From NCBI GenBank assembly GCA_900767695.1, contig CAAGAC010000009.1:1-19669 (forward strand): a stretch of 19,669 nt of DNA, given 5' to 3'. A model generated the notes under the pieces. That model did no database searches and had not been told where the DNA came from. It worked only from the letters and a program-made list of their open reading frames with translations. Shown piece by piece: positions 12,916 through 19,669 of this stretch (positions are counted from its first letter, which is position 1; each line of letters begins with the position of its first letter). This DNA is from an uncultured Succinivibrio sp. GTDB lineage: Bacteria; Pseudomonadota; Gammaproteobacteria; Enterobacterales; Succinivibrionaceae. The position numbers and the translations under genes were made by a program.

Positions 12916-15012
12916 ATGAGACAGAACACCTCCTCGCCCCGCGCCTGCCTTCCCTTCCAGTGCTTCCACACGAGCACCGGACCCGGGCTTCTAGGCAACA
13001 TCGCCGTGCTCTACGTTCGCGGGGCGAACCACAAGCGCCTGCGCATAAGCCTTGTGACCTTCCCACAGCACGAGCCGGTGCTTGCACAGATGTCCTACAC
13101 CGGCTCAAGCTCCGGGATCCACCGCTACAGCTGCCCGATGGACGCAGGCGGCGGGCTCAACTTCCAGCGCTACTGCTTCCGCATCTGCCTGCTCTCATCC
13201 CCTGACGAGGGAGGAGAGCAGCAGGCCCAGGACGTGGTCTGGTACAGCTCGCTTGGCATGTCGCGCGAGATCCCGCTGCTGCAGCACTGCTTTGCCTACG
13301 AGGCTTTCAACACCCATCCTCAGTGGGCGCCCGATCTCATCTGCTACGAGATCCTGCCTGACCGCTTCGCCTCCTCACAGGGCTGCTTCACCGTGGACGG
13401 AACCAAGATCTCGGCGCTCGAGCCCGTGCGCGAGCGCGACTTTGAGTACACGGACTTGAACGAGGTGCACTGCGGGGGCGATCTCGACGGCGTGGCCGAC
13501 ATGCTCCCCTATATCCGCAACCTCGGCTGCGACTGCGTGGTGCTAAACCAGATCTTCAAGGCGCCCTCGGTCACCAAGGAGGACACCTCCGACTTTGACA
13601 CCGTGGATCCGCACTTTGGCGGCAACGGCGCGCTCAAGCGCCTGCGCGCGCTCACCATGGGCTATGAGATGAAGATCCTGCTCCATGGGAGCTTCGCCCA
13701 CACCGGAGACTCGCATCCCTGGTTCGACCGCCAGGAGCGCACGGGGAAGGGCGCGCTCCACCATCAGGATTCGCCCTACCGCGAGTACTACACCTTCAAC
13801 TCAAAGGGCGAGCCCTGCTACGACCTCGGCCGCGCGGGACTGCCCAAGCTTGACTACGCAAGCCGCGAGGTGCGCTACGCGATGTTCGAGGGTCCCAACA
13901 GCTTCACCCGCAAGTGGCTGCGCGCGCCCTACGCCATCGATGGCTGGGTGATCGACCAGGTGGCCGAGATCGGCGACAACGGCAGCGCGAGGGGGAACCA
14001 GAAGCGCGTGGCGCAGATCTGCAAGTCCGCCCGCGAGACCCACATCGACTGCCTGATGGTCGGAAGCTTCAAGTCCGATCCGAGGTATGCGCTCAACTCT
14101 GCAAACAACGTCGACGGCACCATCAACTACACTGGCTTCCTGCGCCCGGTGAGGGCGTTCTTTGCAGGAACGAGCCTCGAGGGGGATCCCGTCCCCTACA
14201 CCGGCGAGGATCTGCGCCGCGCCTGCGAGGAATTCGCCGTCGGCCTCTCCCAGCAGGAGAAGGTCTGCCTTGTAAACGAGTTGGACAATCCGGATCTGCC
14301 GCGCTTCTACTCGATCATCGGCAAGGATCGCAACCTGTACATGGCGGCTGCCGCCGCCATGTACGCCTGGCGCGGCGTGCCGTGCATCTACCAGGGCGAC
14401 GAGCTAGCCGACGTGATCGCCTCAGGCTCCATCGGCCCGCGCTCGATGATCCCCTTTGCCGCGCTGCGCGATCACCACGCAAGCCCTGCAAGCGCCGACT
14501 TCCAGGACGTGCTCTCGGAGCTTGCCTCGATGCGCCGGGAGAACCCGGCCTTCTCGCGCGGCACCATGGTGTTCGTGGCGGCAGGCGGGGCGCACTTTGC
14601 CTTCATCAGGATCTACGGCCGCAGGTTCTCGATCGTCTTCGTGAACGCCTCCCACCAGCAGGTGCACCTGCCTCAGGGATCGATGCTCTTCCCGCTGCTG
14701 TGCGCGATGTACCTGCCAGACGACTGCAGCGAGGATCACTCAAGCGACTCTGGCGAGACGCTGCTCATCCCGCTCTCGGGGCGCAACGTGAGGCGCACCG
14801 ATCATGGCGAGGGCCTGGACGCGCTCTACGAGATGCTCGGGCGCGAGACCCTCACCGTCTCCTGCTATGGCGCGACGCGCAGCTCGGATGAGCTGCAGCG
14901 CAGGTTCATCAAGGATCTCTGCGCTGGGCGCACGCTTACCCTGCCCTCGCGCTCAACCATCATAGTAAGCAACTCGGACTCTGCAAGGCACGAGGATGGG
15001 AAGCAGGACTGA
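12916..15012 (+). CDS. MalZ-like GH13 (alpha-amylase fold) protein lacking key catalytic residues
   Basis: A 698-aa protein with the architecture of maltodextrin glucosidase MalZ (about 605 aa): an N-terminal beta domain (about 1-125), a GH13 barrel from about 137 (DLICYEILPDRFA) and a C-terminal beta region with an extra tail. Fold signatures persist: CGGDLDGVADMLPYI (186-200), VDPHFGGNGALKRL (230-243), LPKLDYASREV and PCIYQGDE (489-496). The active site does not. Region I reads LLHGSFAHTG (His257 for Asp, Ala261 for Asn). Region II is DGWVID (Val345 for Arg, Asp347 nucleophile kept). Region III is MVGSF (Ser384 for the acid/base Glu). Region IV is LDNPD (Pro459 for His, Asp460 kept). KYDT is KEDT. 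Hydrolysis is thus unlikely; a binding or regulatory role is inference. GGAG precedes ATG 12916, overlapping the end of pepD. There is no signal peptide. Confidence 0.85.
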   Translation: MRQNTSSPRACLPFQCFHTSTGPGLLGNIAVLYVRGANHKRLRISLVTFPQHEPVLAQMSYTGSSSGIHRYSCPMDAGGGLNFQRYCFRICLLSSPDEGGEQQAQDVVWYSSLGMSREIPLLQHCFAYEAFNTHPQWAPDLICYEILPDRFASSQGCFTVDGTKISALEPVRERDFEYTDLNEVHCGGDLDGVADMLPYIRNLGCDCVVLNQIFKAPSVTKEDTSDFDTVDPHFGGNGALKRLRALTMGYEMKILLHGSFAHTGDSHPWFDRQERTGKGALHHQDSPYREYYTFNSKGEPCYDLGRAGLPKLDYASREVRYAMFEGPNSFTRKWLRAPYAIDGWVIDQVAEIGDNGSARGNQKRVAQICKSARETHIDCLMVGSFKSDPRYALNSANNVDGTINYTGFLRPVRAFFAGTSLEGDPVPYTGEDLRRACEEFAVGLSQQEKVCLVNELDNPDLPRFYSIIGKDRNLYMAAAAAMYAWRGVPCIYQGDELADVIASGSIGPRSMIPFAALRDHHASPASADFQDVLSELASMRRENPAFSRGTMVFVAAGGAHFAFIRIYGRRFSIVFVNASHQQVHLPQGSMLFPLLCAMYLPDDCSEDHSSDSGETLLIPLSGRNVRRTDHGEGLDALYEMLGRETLTVSCYGATRSSDELQRRFIKDLCAGRTLTLPSRSTIIVSNSDSARHEDGKQD

Positions 15013-15034
15013 CATTGATTGAGGCTTGAAACTG

Positions 15035-15064
15035 GAACGGGGCCTTGCGGCCCCGTTCACTTTC
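15035..15064. terminator. Bidirectional terminator between the GH13-like gene and the ABC exporter gene
   Basis: GAACGGGGCC (15035-15044), loop TTGC, GGCCCCGTTC (15049-15058), then ACTTTC on the plus strand. Read from the minus strand, the stem is followed by CAGTTTC. A perfect 10-bp GC-rich stem between two convergent stop codons fits a shared terminator. Confidence 0.75.
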
Positions 15065-15077
15065 ATGCGCTGCCATG

Positions 15078-16898
15078 TCAGGCTTGCGCGCCCGCGCCTT
15101 CCTCGGCGCCTGCCCTGGTGTTCTGGAACTGCGAGCGGTAGAGGCCTGAGTAGATCCCGCCCTTTTCAAGCAGCTCCCTGTGGGTGCCGCGCTCTGCCAC
15201 CACGCCGTCGTTCAGGACCAGGATCTCGTCCGAGTCCATGATGGTCGAGAGGCGATGGGCTATGACTATCGTCGTCCTGCCGCGCATCAGCGTGTCGAGG
15301 GCCTTCTGCACCACCTTCTCTGACTTGTTGTCCAGCGCCGAGGTGGCCTCGTCGAGGATCACGAGCGGCGCGTCCTTGAGGATGGCCCTTGCGATCGCAA
15401 GGCGCTGCTTCTGCCCGCCCGAGAGCTTGAGCCCGCGCTCGCCGATCTGGGTGTCAAGCCCTTCGGGCAGTGCGGCGATAAACTCGTCAAGGCAGGCCTC
15501 GGAGACGGCCTTTCTCATCTCATCTTCGGTGACGCCCTGTCTTGCGCACATCAGGTTCTCCCTGATGCTCCCCTCAAAGAGGAAGTTGTCCTGAAAGACC
15601 ACGGCTATCTTTGAGCGCAGGGAATCGAGTGCGAAGTCGCGGATGTCGGTGCCGTCGATGGCGATCCTCCCGCTGTCTGGATCATAGAGCCTTGGGATCA
15701 GCGCGCAGGCGGTGGTCTTTCCGCCGCCTGAGTTGCCCACGAGCGCGACCTTGGTGCCGCGCCTGACGGCAAAGCTCACGCCCTTGAGGATCTCGCGGTC
15801 CTCGGTGTATCCAAAGTGCACGTCCTCGAACCTCACCTCGCCTATGCCTGAAAGCTCCCTGCCTTTCTTCTCCTCCTCGAAGCTGCGCACTTCGAGGATC
15901 TGGTAGATGCGGTCGAGCGCGAGCAGCGCCTGCTGCACGTTGATGAAGTTGTTGCCGATGCTCTTGATGGGGGTGTAGAGCATGATGAGCGCTGCGAGGA
16001 AGGCCACGAACGCGCCCGAGGTGATGACCCCGGTGAGTATGAGGTGCATGCCGAAGTAGAGCACTCCTGCAACGCCTGCCGCGGTGATGAGGTGCATCGC
16101 CGGGGCCAGCCAGTTGGTGTCGCGCACGAGCTTGATGTTCATCGAGAAGAGGTATCCCATCACCTCCATGAAGCGCGAGTACATGAGATCCTTGAGGCAG
16201 AAGGACTTGATGACCCGGCTGCCTTCCGAGGTCTCGTTGTAGATCGTCATGACTCTGGTGTTCTGCTTCATCGACTTCGAGATGATCTTCTTGATGCGCT
16301 TGCGCACCACGGACATCGGGAGCACGAGGCAGACGAGCACGCCGATGGCGAGCACCGAGAGCTGCCAGGAGTTGTAGAGCAGCACGCAGACTAGCGACAT
16401 GGACGAGAAGAACTTGGTGAGAAATAGCCTGATGTTGGTGATGAGGCCCGAGGACGCCGCGTCGGCGTCGCTTGAGAAGCGGTAGATCACGCTGCCCGAG
16501 CTGTTGGAGTCGTAGAACGCGGTGCTCATGCCCAGGAGCTTTTTGTAGAGCGCGGCCTTGATGTCGAGGGCTATCCTGCCTCCTACATAGCCGTTCACCA
16601 GCGCCGAGAAGTACAGAAGAAGCCCCTGCACCACGGTGAAGGCGATGATGTAGAAGGGCACCATCGAGGCGAACTCCTTGTCCTGCCCCACCATCACCTT
16701 GTCCATGAAGGGCTTCAGAAATCCCGTCATCACGGCATCGAGCGCGCCAACTGGGATGGTGAGCAGCAGCCCCAGGAGCGCCAGTAGCGCGTAGGGCCTC
16801 AGGAAGCGCCAGAACTGGCGGTAGCCGCGCAGGAAGCTGGTGGACGGGTTCTCGTCTACTTTTGAGAGGATTAGAGTCGGGGATTTCCGGACTTGCAT
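15078..16898 (-). CDS. msbA: MsbA-type lipid A/lipid exporter, ABC half-transporter
   Basis: ABC half-transporter (606 aa; E. coli MsbA 582) with a six-helix membrane domain (about 30-320) fused to an ATPase domain (about 350-590). It should work as a homodimer in the inner membrane, flipping lipid A-core or a similar lipid. Nucleotide-binding motifs are complete: Walker A GNSGGGKTT (388-396), signature LSGGQKQR (492-499), Walker B LVILDE (512-517) and the H-loop AHRLSTI with His548. The C-terminal 14 residues are Ala/Gly/Glu-rich. The ATG at 16898 has no close Shine-Dalgarno (AGGA lies about 14 nt away), so the start is uncertain by some residues. lpxK, the usual partner of msbA, is not adjacent, so another lipid or drug exporter of the same family remains possible. 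Confidence 0.82.
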   Translation of the reverse strand: MQVRKSPTLILSKVDENPSTSFLRGYRQFWRFLRPYALLALLGLLLTIPVGALDAVMTGFLKPFMDKVMVGQDKEFASMVPFYIIAFTVVQGLLLYFSALVNGYVGGRIALDIKAALYKKLLGMSTAFYDSNSSGSVIYRFSSDADAASSGLITNIRLFLTKFFSSMSLVCVLLYNSWQLSVLAIGVLVCLVLPMSVVRKRIKKIISKSMKQNTRVMTIYNETSEGSRVIKSFCLKDLMYSRFMEVMGYLFSMNIKLVRDTNWLAPAMHLITAAGVAGVLYFGMHLILTGVITSGAFVAFLAALIMLYTPIKSIGNNFINVQQALLALDRIYQILEVRSFEEEKKGRELSGIGEVRFEDVHFGYTEDREILKGVSFAVRRGTKVALVGNSGGGKTTACALIPRLYDPDSGRIAIDGTDIRDFALDSLRSKIAVVFQDNFLFEGSIRENLMCARQGVTEDEMRKAVSEACLDEFIAALPEGLDTQIGERGLKLSGGQKQRLAIARAILKDAPLVILDEATSALDNKSEKVVQKALDTLMRGRTTIVIAHRLSTIMDSDEILVLNDGVVAERGTHRELLEKGGIYSGLYRSQFQNTRAGAEEGAGAQA

Positions 16899-16955
16899 GG
16901 GAAAAGTCGTTCCTGAAAAGCTTGGGTGTTTGGGTATGTGATTTTGGAGGGATTG

Positions 16956-17001
16956 AAGCGGCTCCCGCCGCTTTTTGAAAGGCCCCGCCTGCGGCGGGGC
17001 C
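16956..17001. terminator. Tandem hairpins after ackA
   Basis: Two stems lie between ackA and the ABC exporter gene. GGCCCCGCC/GGCGGGGCC (16981-17001, loop TGC) is read first after ackA and is followed on the minus strand by TTTC. AAGCGGC/GCCGCTT (16956-16973, loop TCCC) follows; on the plus strand it is followed by TTT. They probably end the ackA transcript, so the exporter gene needs its own promoter in the roughly 60 bp that remain. Confidence 0.65.
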
Positions 17002-17021
17002 TGCGGCCTTGCGGCCTTATG

Positions 17022-18245
17022 TCAGCGCTTGACGAACTTCATCGCCGAGCGGGCGATGACGAGCTCCTCGTTGGTCGGGATCATGAAGAGCTTGACCTTG
17101 GACTCGGGCTTTGAGATCACGCCGCCCTCGTAGCCCAGGCGGGCAAGGGCCCTCTCGTTGAGCTCCTCGTCAAGCTCGACGCCGAAGGGCTCGCGGAGCA
17201 GTTCGCAGGTGAGCTTGCGCGCCTCCCAGCAGTTCTCGCCGATGCCGCCAGCGAACACGATGCCGTCGACATGGCCGAGCGGAACGTAGTAGGAGGCGAT
17301 GAACTTTGCAAGGCGGTAGGAGAACATCTCAAGGGCGAGCTTGCACCTCTCGTCGCCCTTCTCGTAGCCCTCGCAGATCGGGCGCATGTCCGACGAGATG
17401 CCGGAGAGCGCGGTGAGGCCCGACTGGTGGTTGAAGATCTCCTCGACCTCCTTGGGGGTCTTGTGGGCGCGCTCGCACAGGAAGAACACCACCGAGGCGT
17501 CGATGCTGCCGCAGCGGGTGCCCATCACGAGGCCGTCGAGCGGGGTCAGGCCCATCGAGGTGTCCATGCACTTGCCGCCCTTGACCGCAGAGACGGAGGC
17601 GCCGTTGCCCAGGTGGCAGGTGATGAGGTTCACTTCCTCGGGCTTCTTGCCCATCATCTTGGCAGCTTCCTGCGAGATGTACATGTGGGAGGTGCCGTGG
17701 GCGCCGTACTTGCGGATGTGGAGCTTGGTGTAGTACTCCTCGGGGATGGCGTAGCGGTAGGCCTTGGGCGGCATGGTCTGGTGGAAGGCGGTGTCGAAGA
17801 CCACGACGTGCGGGATCGACGGGAAGCTCTTGCGGGCCGCGCGGATGCCCTGGAGGTGGGCCGGGTTGTGCAGCGGGGCGAACGGTATGACCTTGGCGAT
17901 GTTGGCCTCTACCTCGTCGTTGACGAGGGTCGGCTCGCTGTAGATGTCGCCGCCCTGGACGATGCGGTGGCCGCAGGCGACTATCGAGTCGTGCAGATCC
18001 TGATCCTTTGAGAGGATCTCCTTGACGAGGAAGTCGAGCGCCTTCTCGTGATCTCCTCCGTTGAGGCTGGCTTTGGACTTCTCCTTCTGGCCGTCGAACT
18101 TCCAGGAGATCCTGGCCTCGGGGAGCCCCAGCGCCTCGGCGATGCCGCTTAGGAAGACATGGCCGTCCTTAGGATCGAGAATGGCGAATTTTACAGAAGA
18201 GCTTCCGCAGTTGATGACCAGCGTGGTCTCACCGTACTTGTTCAT
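17022..18245 (-). CDS. ackA: Acetate kinase
   Basis: Interconverts acetyl phosphate + ADP and acetate + ATP in the cytosol, giving ATP by substrate-level phosphorylation during fermentation. The 407-aa product (E. coli 400) has the family motifs: INCGSSSVKFAI (11-22, with the nucleotide/phosphate-binding Asn and Ser residues), CGHRIVQGGD, FDTAFHQTMP (catalytic Asp), YGAHGTSH, CHLGNGASVSA, MDTSMGLTPLDGL, FAGGIGEN and IPTNEELVIA with the conserved C-terminal Glu. I start at ATG 18245: it gives the E. coli-like N-terminus, although its AGGA is about 11 nt away. The upstream in-frame ATG at 18314 would add 23 unconserved residues and has no binding site. pta, the usual partner, is not adjacent. 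pdxH diverges upstream. The assignment is secure. Confidence 0.97.
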   Translation of the reverse strand: MNKYGETTLVINCGSSSVKFAILDPKDGHVFLSGIAEALGLPEARISWKFDGQKEKSKASLNGGDHEKALDFLVKEILSKDQDLHDSIVACGHRIVQGGDIYSEPTLVNDEVEANIAKVIPFAPLHNPAHLQGIRAARKSFPSIPHVVVFDTAFHQTMPPKAYRYAIPEEYYTKLHIRKYGAHGTSHMYISQEAAKMMGKKPEEVNLITCHLGNGASVSAVKGGKCMDTSMGLTPLDGLVMGTRCGSIDASVVFFLCERAHKTPKEVEEIFNHQSGLTALSGISSDMRPICEGYEKGDERCKLALEMFSYRLAKFIASYYVPLGHVDGIVFAGGIGENCWEARKLTCELLREPFGVELDEELNERALARLGYEGGVISKPESKVKLFMIPTNEELVIARSAMKFVKR

Positions 18246-18451
18246 ATGCTGTTGTGTCCTGATGATGTTGTTTGAATCGGGCTCTAGGCTCCATGCGGGC
18301 AGTCCTAAGGCCATGCAGGGCTTATTTTAGCTTTTTTGCCGCCGCTTGCGGCACGCCGCCCCGGCCGCATTGCCCATTTGTGAGCGCCGCTGCCGCTCCC
18401 TTACGGCCGAGGGCGGTGCGTGTTATCGTGCATGCAGGAGGAATCATCATC

Positions 18452-19096
18452 ATGATTGACGTATCAGGACTCAGGCGCAGCTACGCCATGTCAGGGCTTG
18501 ACGAGAAGGATCTCACCGCCCACCCCATCGATCTTTTTGAGAAGTGGCTGGGCGAGGCCATCAAGTCCGGCCTCTATGATCCCAACGGGGTCGTGGTAAG
18601 CACCGTGGATGCCGAGGGGCAGCCTTACTCGCGCATGGTGCTCTTGAAGAACTACGACCGCGACTCTCTGGTCTTCTACACGAACCTCGGGAGCCGCAAG
18701 GCCCAGCAGATCAGGAACAACCCAAAGATCTGCATGCTCTTTCCCTGGTTCTACCTTGAGAGGCAGGTGATGTTCCTGGGGACTGCCACCAGGCTTTCGA
18801 TTGCAGAGGATCTCAAGTACTTCCACTCCCGCCCGCGCGGCAGCCAGATCGGAGCCTGGGCCTCGCACCAGTCGCACCTAGTCTCATCCCGCGGGATCCT
18901 CGAGGCGAAGTTCCAGGAGCTCAAGGAGAAGTTCAAGTCAGGCGAGATCCCCCTGCCCTCCTTCTGGGGAGGCTTCAGGGTCAGGTTCCACACCGTCGAG
19001 TTCTGGCAGGGACGCGAGAACCGCATGCACGACCGCTTCATCTACCATCTTGGAGATGACGGCGCGTGGCAGAAGCCTGAGAGGCTCGCTCCTTAG
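18452..19096 (+). CDS. pdxH: Pyridoxamine/pyridoxine 5'-phosphate oxidase
   Basis: FMN-dependent enzyme that oxidises pyridoxine or pyridoxamine 5'-phosphate to PLP with O2, the last step of PLP synthesis and its salvage. The 214-aa product compares with 218 aa in E. coli. FMN and substrate motifs are intact: RMVLLK (61-66), VFYTNLGSRKAQQI (74-87), LFPWFYLERQV (96-106), YFHSRPRGSQIGAW (123-136), PSFWGGFRV (169-177), EFWQGRENRMHDR (183-195) and the terminal ERLAP. I start at ATG 18452, preceded by AGGAGG about 10 nt upstream; the 60 codons open further upstream look non-coding. It is divergent from ackA with about 200 bp between. Use of O2 suggests that the host meets oxygen at least at times. 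Confidence 0.97.
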   Translation: MIDVSGLRRSYAMSGLDEKDLTAHPIDLFEKWLGEAIKSGLYDPNGVVVSTVDAEGQPYSRMVLLKNYDRDSLVFYTNLGSRKAQQIRNNPKICMLFPWFYLERQVMFLGTATRLSIAEDLKYFHSRPRGSQIGAWASHQSHLVSSRGILEAKFQELKEKFKSGEIPLPSFWGGFRVRFHTVEFWQGRENRMHDRFIYHLGDDGAWQKPERLAP

Positions 19097-19124
19097 CTCG
19101 AATAATATTTTTCAACTCAATTGG

Positions 19125-19505
19125 TTATTTAGATATCAGCCCGTCTATGATTTTGAAAAGAAGGGCTTTATGAACTTCTGGAGTTGATGTCTCCTCATAC
19201 CGTCTCCGCGCGTTTCTTCCCATCTCTGAAATTCGATCTCTCGGAAGCGACAGGATCTTGCTGAGGATCTCAGACAGTGCGCTTGAGTCTTCATTCTCGA
19301 AAATAAAGCCAACATCATCATCTATCAGGTATTTCGCGCCGACATGGTCCGATGCCACCAGCAATCTTCCTGTCATAGCTCCTTCCAACAAGACTCTGGA
19401 TGAAGCCTCGTCGCGCGATGGTACAAGAAAGACATCTGTTTTCCCGAAAAGATCCTTTTTCTCCTGCCCTGTTTTAAGCCCAGTCCACACAACATTTTTG
19501 AGGCT
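19125..19505 (-). pseudogene. 5'-truncated GT4-family glycosyltransferase remnant
   Basis: About 127 codons with the C-terminal end of a GT-B fold glycosyltransferase, probably from surface polysaccharide synthesis. Visible are NVVWTGLKT, the stretch KKDLFGKTDVFLVPSRDE and an E-x7-E pair (DEASSRVLLEGA) that in GT4 enzymes binds the sugar nucleotide. Then GRLLVASDHVG and a helical C-terminus follow. A full GT4 enzyme has 350-400 residues; the N-terminal two-thirds are missing. An in-frame TGA at 19506-19508 lies right where the similarity stops. A GTG at 19490 could start a 121-aa product, but no ribosome binding site supports it. Base composition is more AT-rich than the neighbours, suggesting a foreign origin. 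It converges on pdxH with 28 bp between stops. Confidence 0.7.
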
Positions 19506-19669
19506 TCATGGGTGATTATGGGCAAGCGCAAGTAATCCGCGCAACGGGATCGCCCTTACAGGGGATTACCCCGGGACTCGTTTCCCTTGTTGGCCCTTTG
19601 GAGTCCTGAATTGAAAAGGCCATCCCCTTTCAGCTATGTTTGTAATTGCTAAAAACAACAACATGAAGA
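19506..19669. other. Unassigned sequence abutting the truncated glycosyltransferase
   Basis: No gene can be supported. Two short frames exist: a plus ORF of 33 codons from ATG 19508, and a minus frame of similar length that opens near 19665. Neither has a ribosome binding site or a product I recognise. Short overlapping inverted repeats (GGGG-ATTA-CCCC near 19561-19572, CCCT-TAC-AGGG just before) suggest structured DNA. The stretch joins the glycosyltransferase remnant abruptly at about 19505, so it may be the end of a mobile element or a dispersed repeat cut by the window edge. I cannot name a family. Confidence 0.4.

Noticed and set aside
11982..13001. Minus-strand ORF of 339 codons opposite pepD
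   Set aside because: Serine- and alanine-rich antisense frame with no ribosome binding site or recognisable domain.
13914..14891. Plus-strand ORF of 325 codons in another frame within the GH13-like gene
   Set aside because: Out-of-frame shadow: Arg-rich low-quality translation, while the overlapping frame has recognisable GH13 motifs throughout.
17271..18011. Plus-strand ORF of 246 codons opposite ackA
   Set aside because: Antisense shadow of a strongly conserved gene; the translation is dominated by Val, Leu, Ala, Gly, Asp and His without motifs.
19500..19669. Terminal inverted repeat of a named insertion sequence family starting near GGCTTC
   Set aside because: Only one end would be in the window, no transposase is visible and the hexamer alone is not diagnostic.

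Overview
The window is a GC-rich, gene-dense stretch of a bacterial chromosome. Several proteins have their closest recognisable counterparts in Gammaproteobacteria (FrsA, UspE, MurJ, PdxH, PepD, BioG, an MsbA-type exporter). My best guess, as inference only, is a diverged lineage such as Aeromonadales/Succinivibrionaceae, perhaps an anaerobe or fermenter: frsA and ackA are present, and a half-conserved FNR-like site sits at uspE. No rRNA, tRNA, CRISPR array or complete mobile element was found.

Layout. Positions 265-3951 (minus) hold frsA-proB-proA, a tightly packed operon in which the frsA stop overlaps the proB start. A ZIP metal transporter runs divergently (4044-4868). Next comes about 840 bp of AT-richer DNA without a convincing gene (4869-5711). 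It carries a repeated TTTCCCAC motif and, next to murJ, a perfect 16-bp palindrome. murJ (lipid II flippase, 5712-7268) and uspE (7390-8364) follow on the plus strand. A cluster of three hairpins separates uspE from the convergent biotin operon bioF-bioG-bioC (11063 down to 8471). The bioF leader folds into a perfect 14-bp hairpin directly against its ribosome binding site.

Divergent from bioF is a plus-strand operon: a 56-codon unknown ORF, pepD (aminoacyl-histidine dipeptidase) and a MalZ-like GH13 protein of 698 aa. The GH13 protein keeps the family fold signatures but has lost the acid/base glutamate and several other active-site residues. It is therefore a probable pseudoenzyme and is the most unusual item in the window. 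After a bidirectional terminator come an MsbA-type ABC exporter (15078-16898, minus) and ackA (17022-18245, minus), then divergent pdxH (18452-19096). The right edge holds an AT-richer, 5'-truncated glycosyltransferase (GT4) remnant that ends abruptly against unrelated DNA at about 19505.

How the genes work together. proB and proA give the first two steps of proline synthesis. bioC and bioG open and close the pimeloyl-ACP route (methylation, then demethylation) and bioF uses its product. MurJ and the ABC exporter move envelope precursors, AckA makes ATP from acetyl phosphate, and PdxH supplies PLP (needed, among others, by BioF). pepD, frsA, proB and proA also lie near one another in E. coli (pepD-gpt-frsA-crl-phoE-proB-proA), so part of this window looks like a rearranged version of an ancestral gammaproteobacterial neighbourhood.
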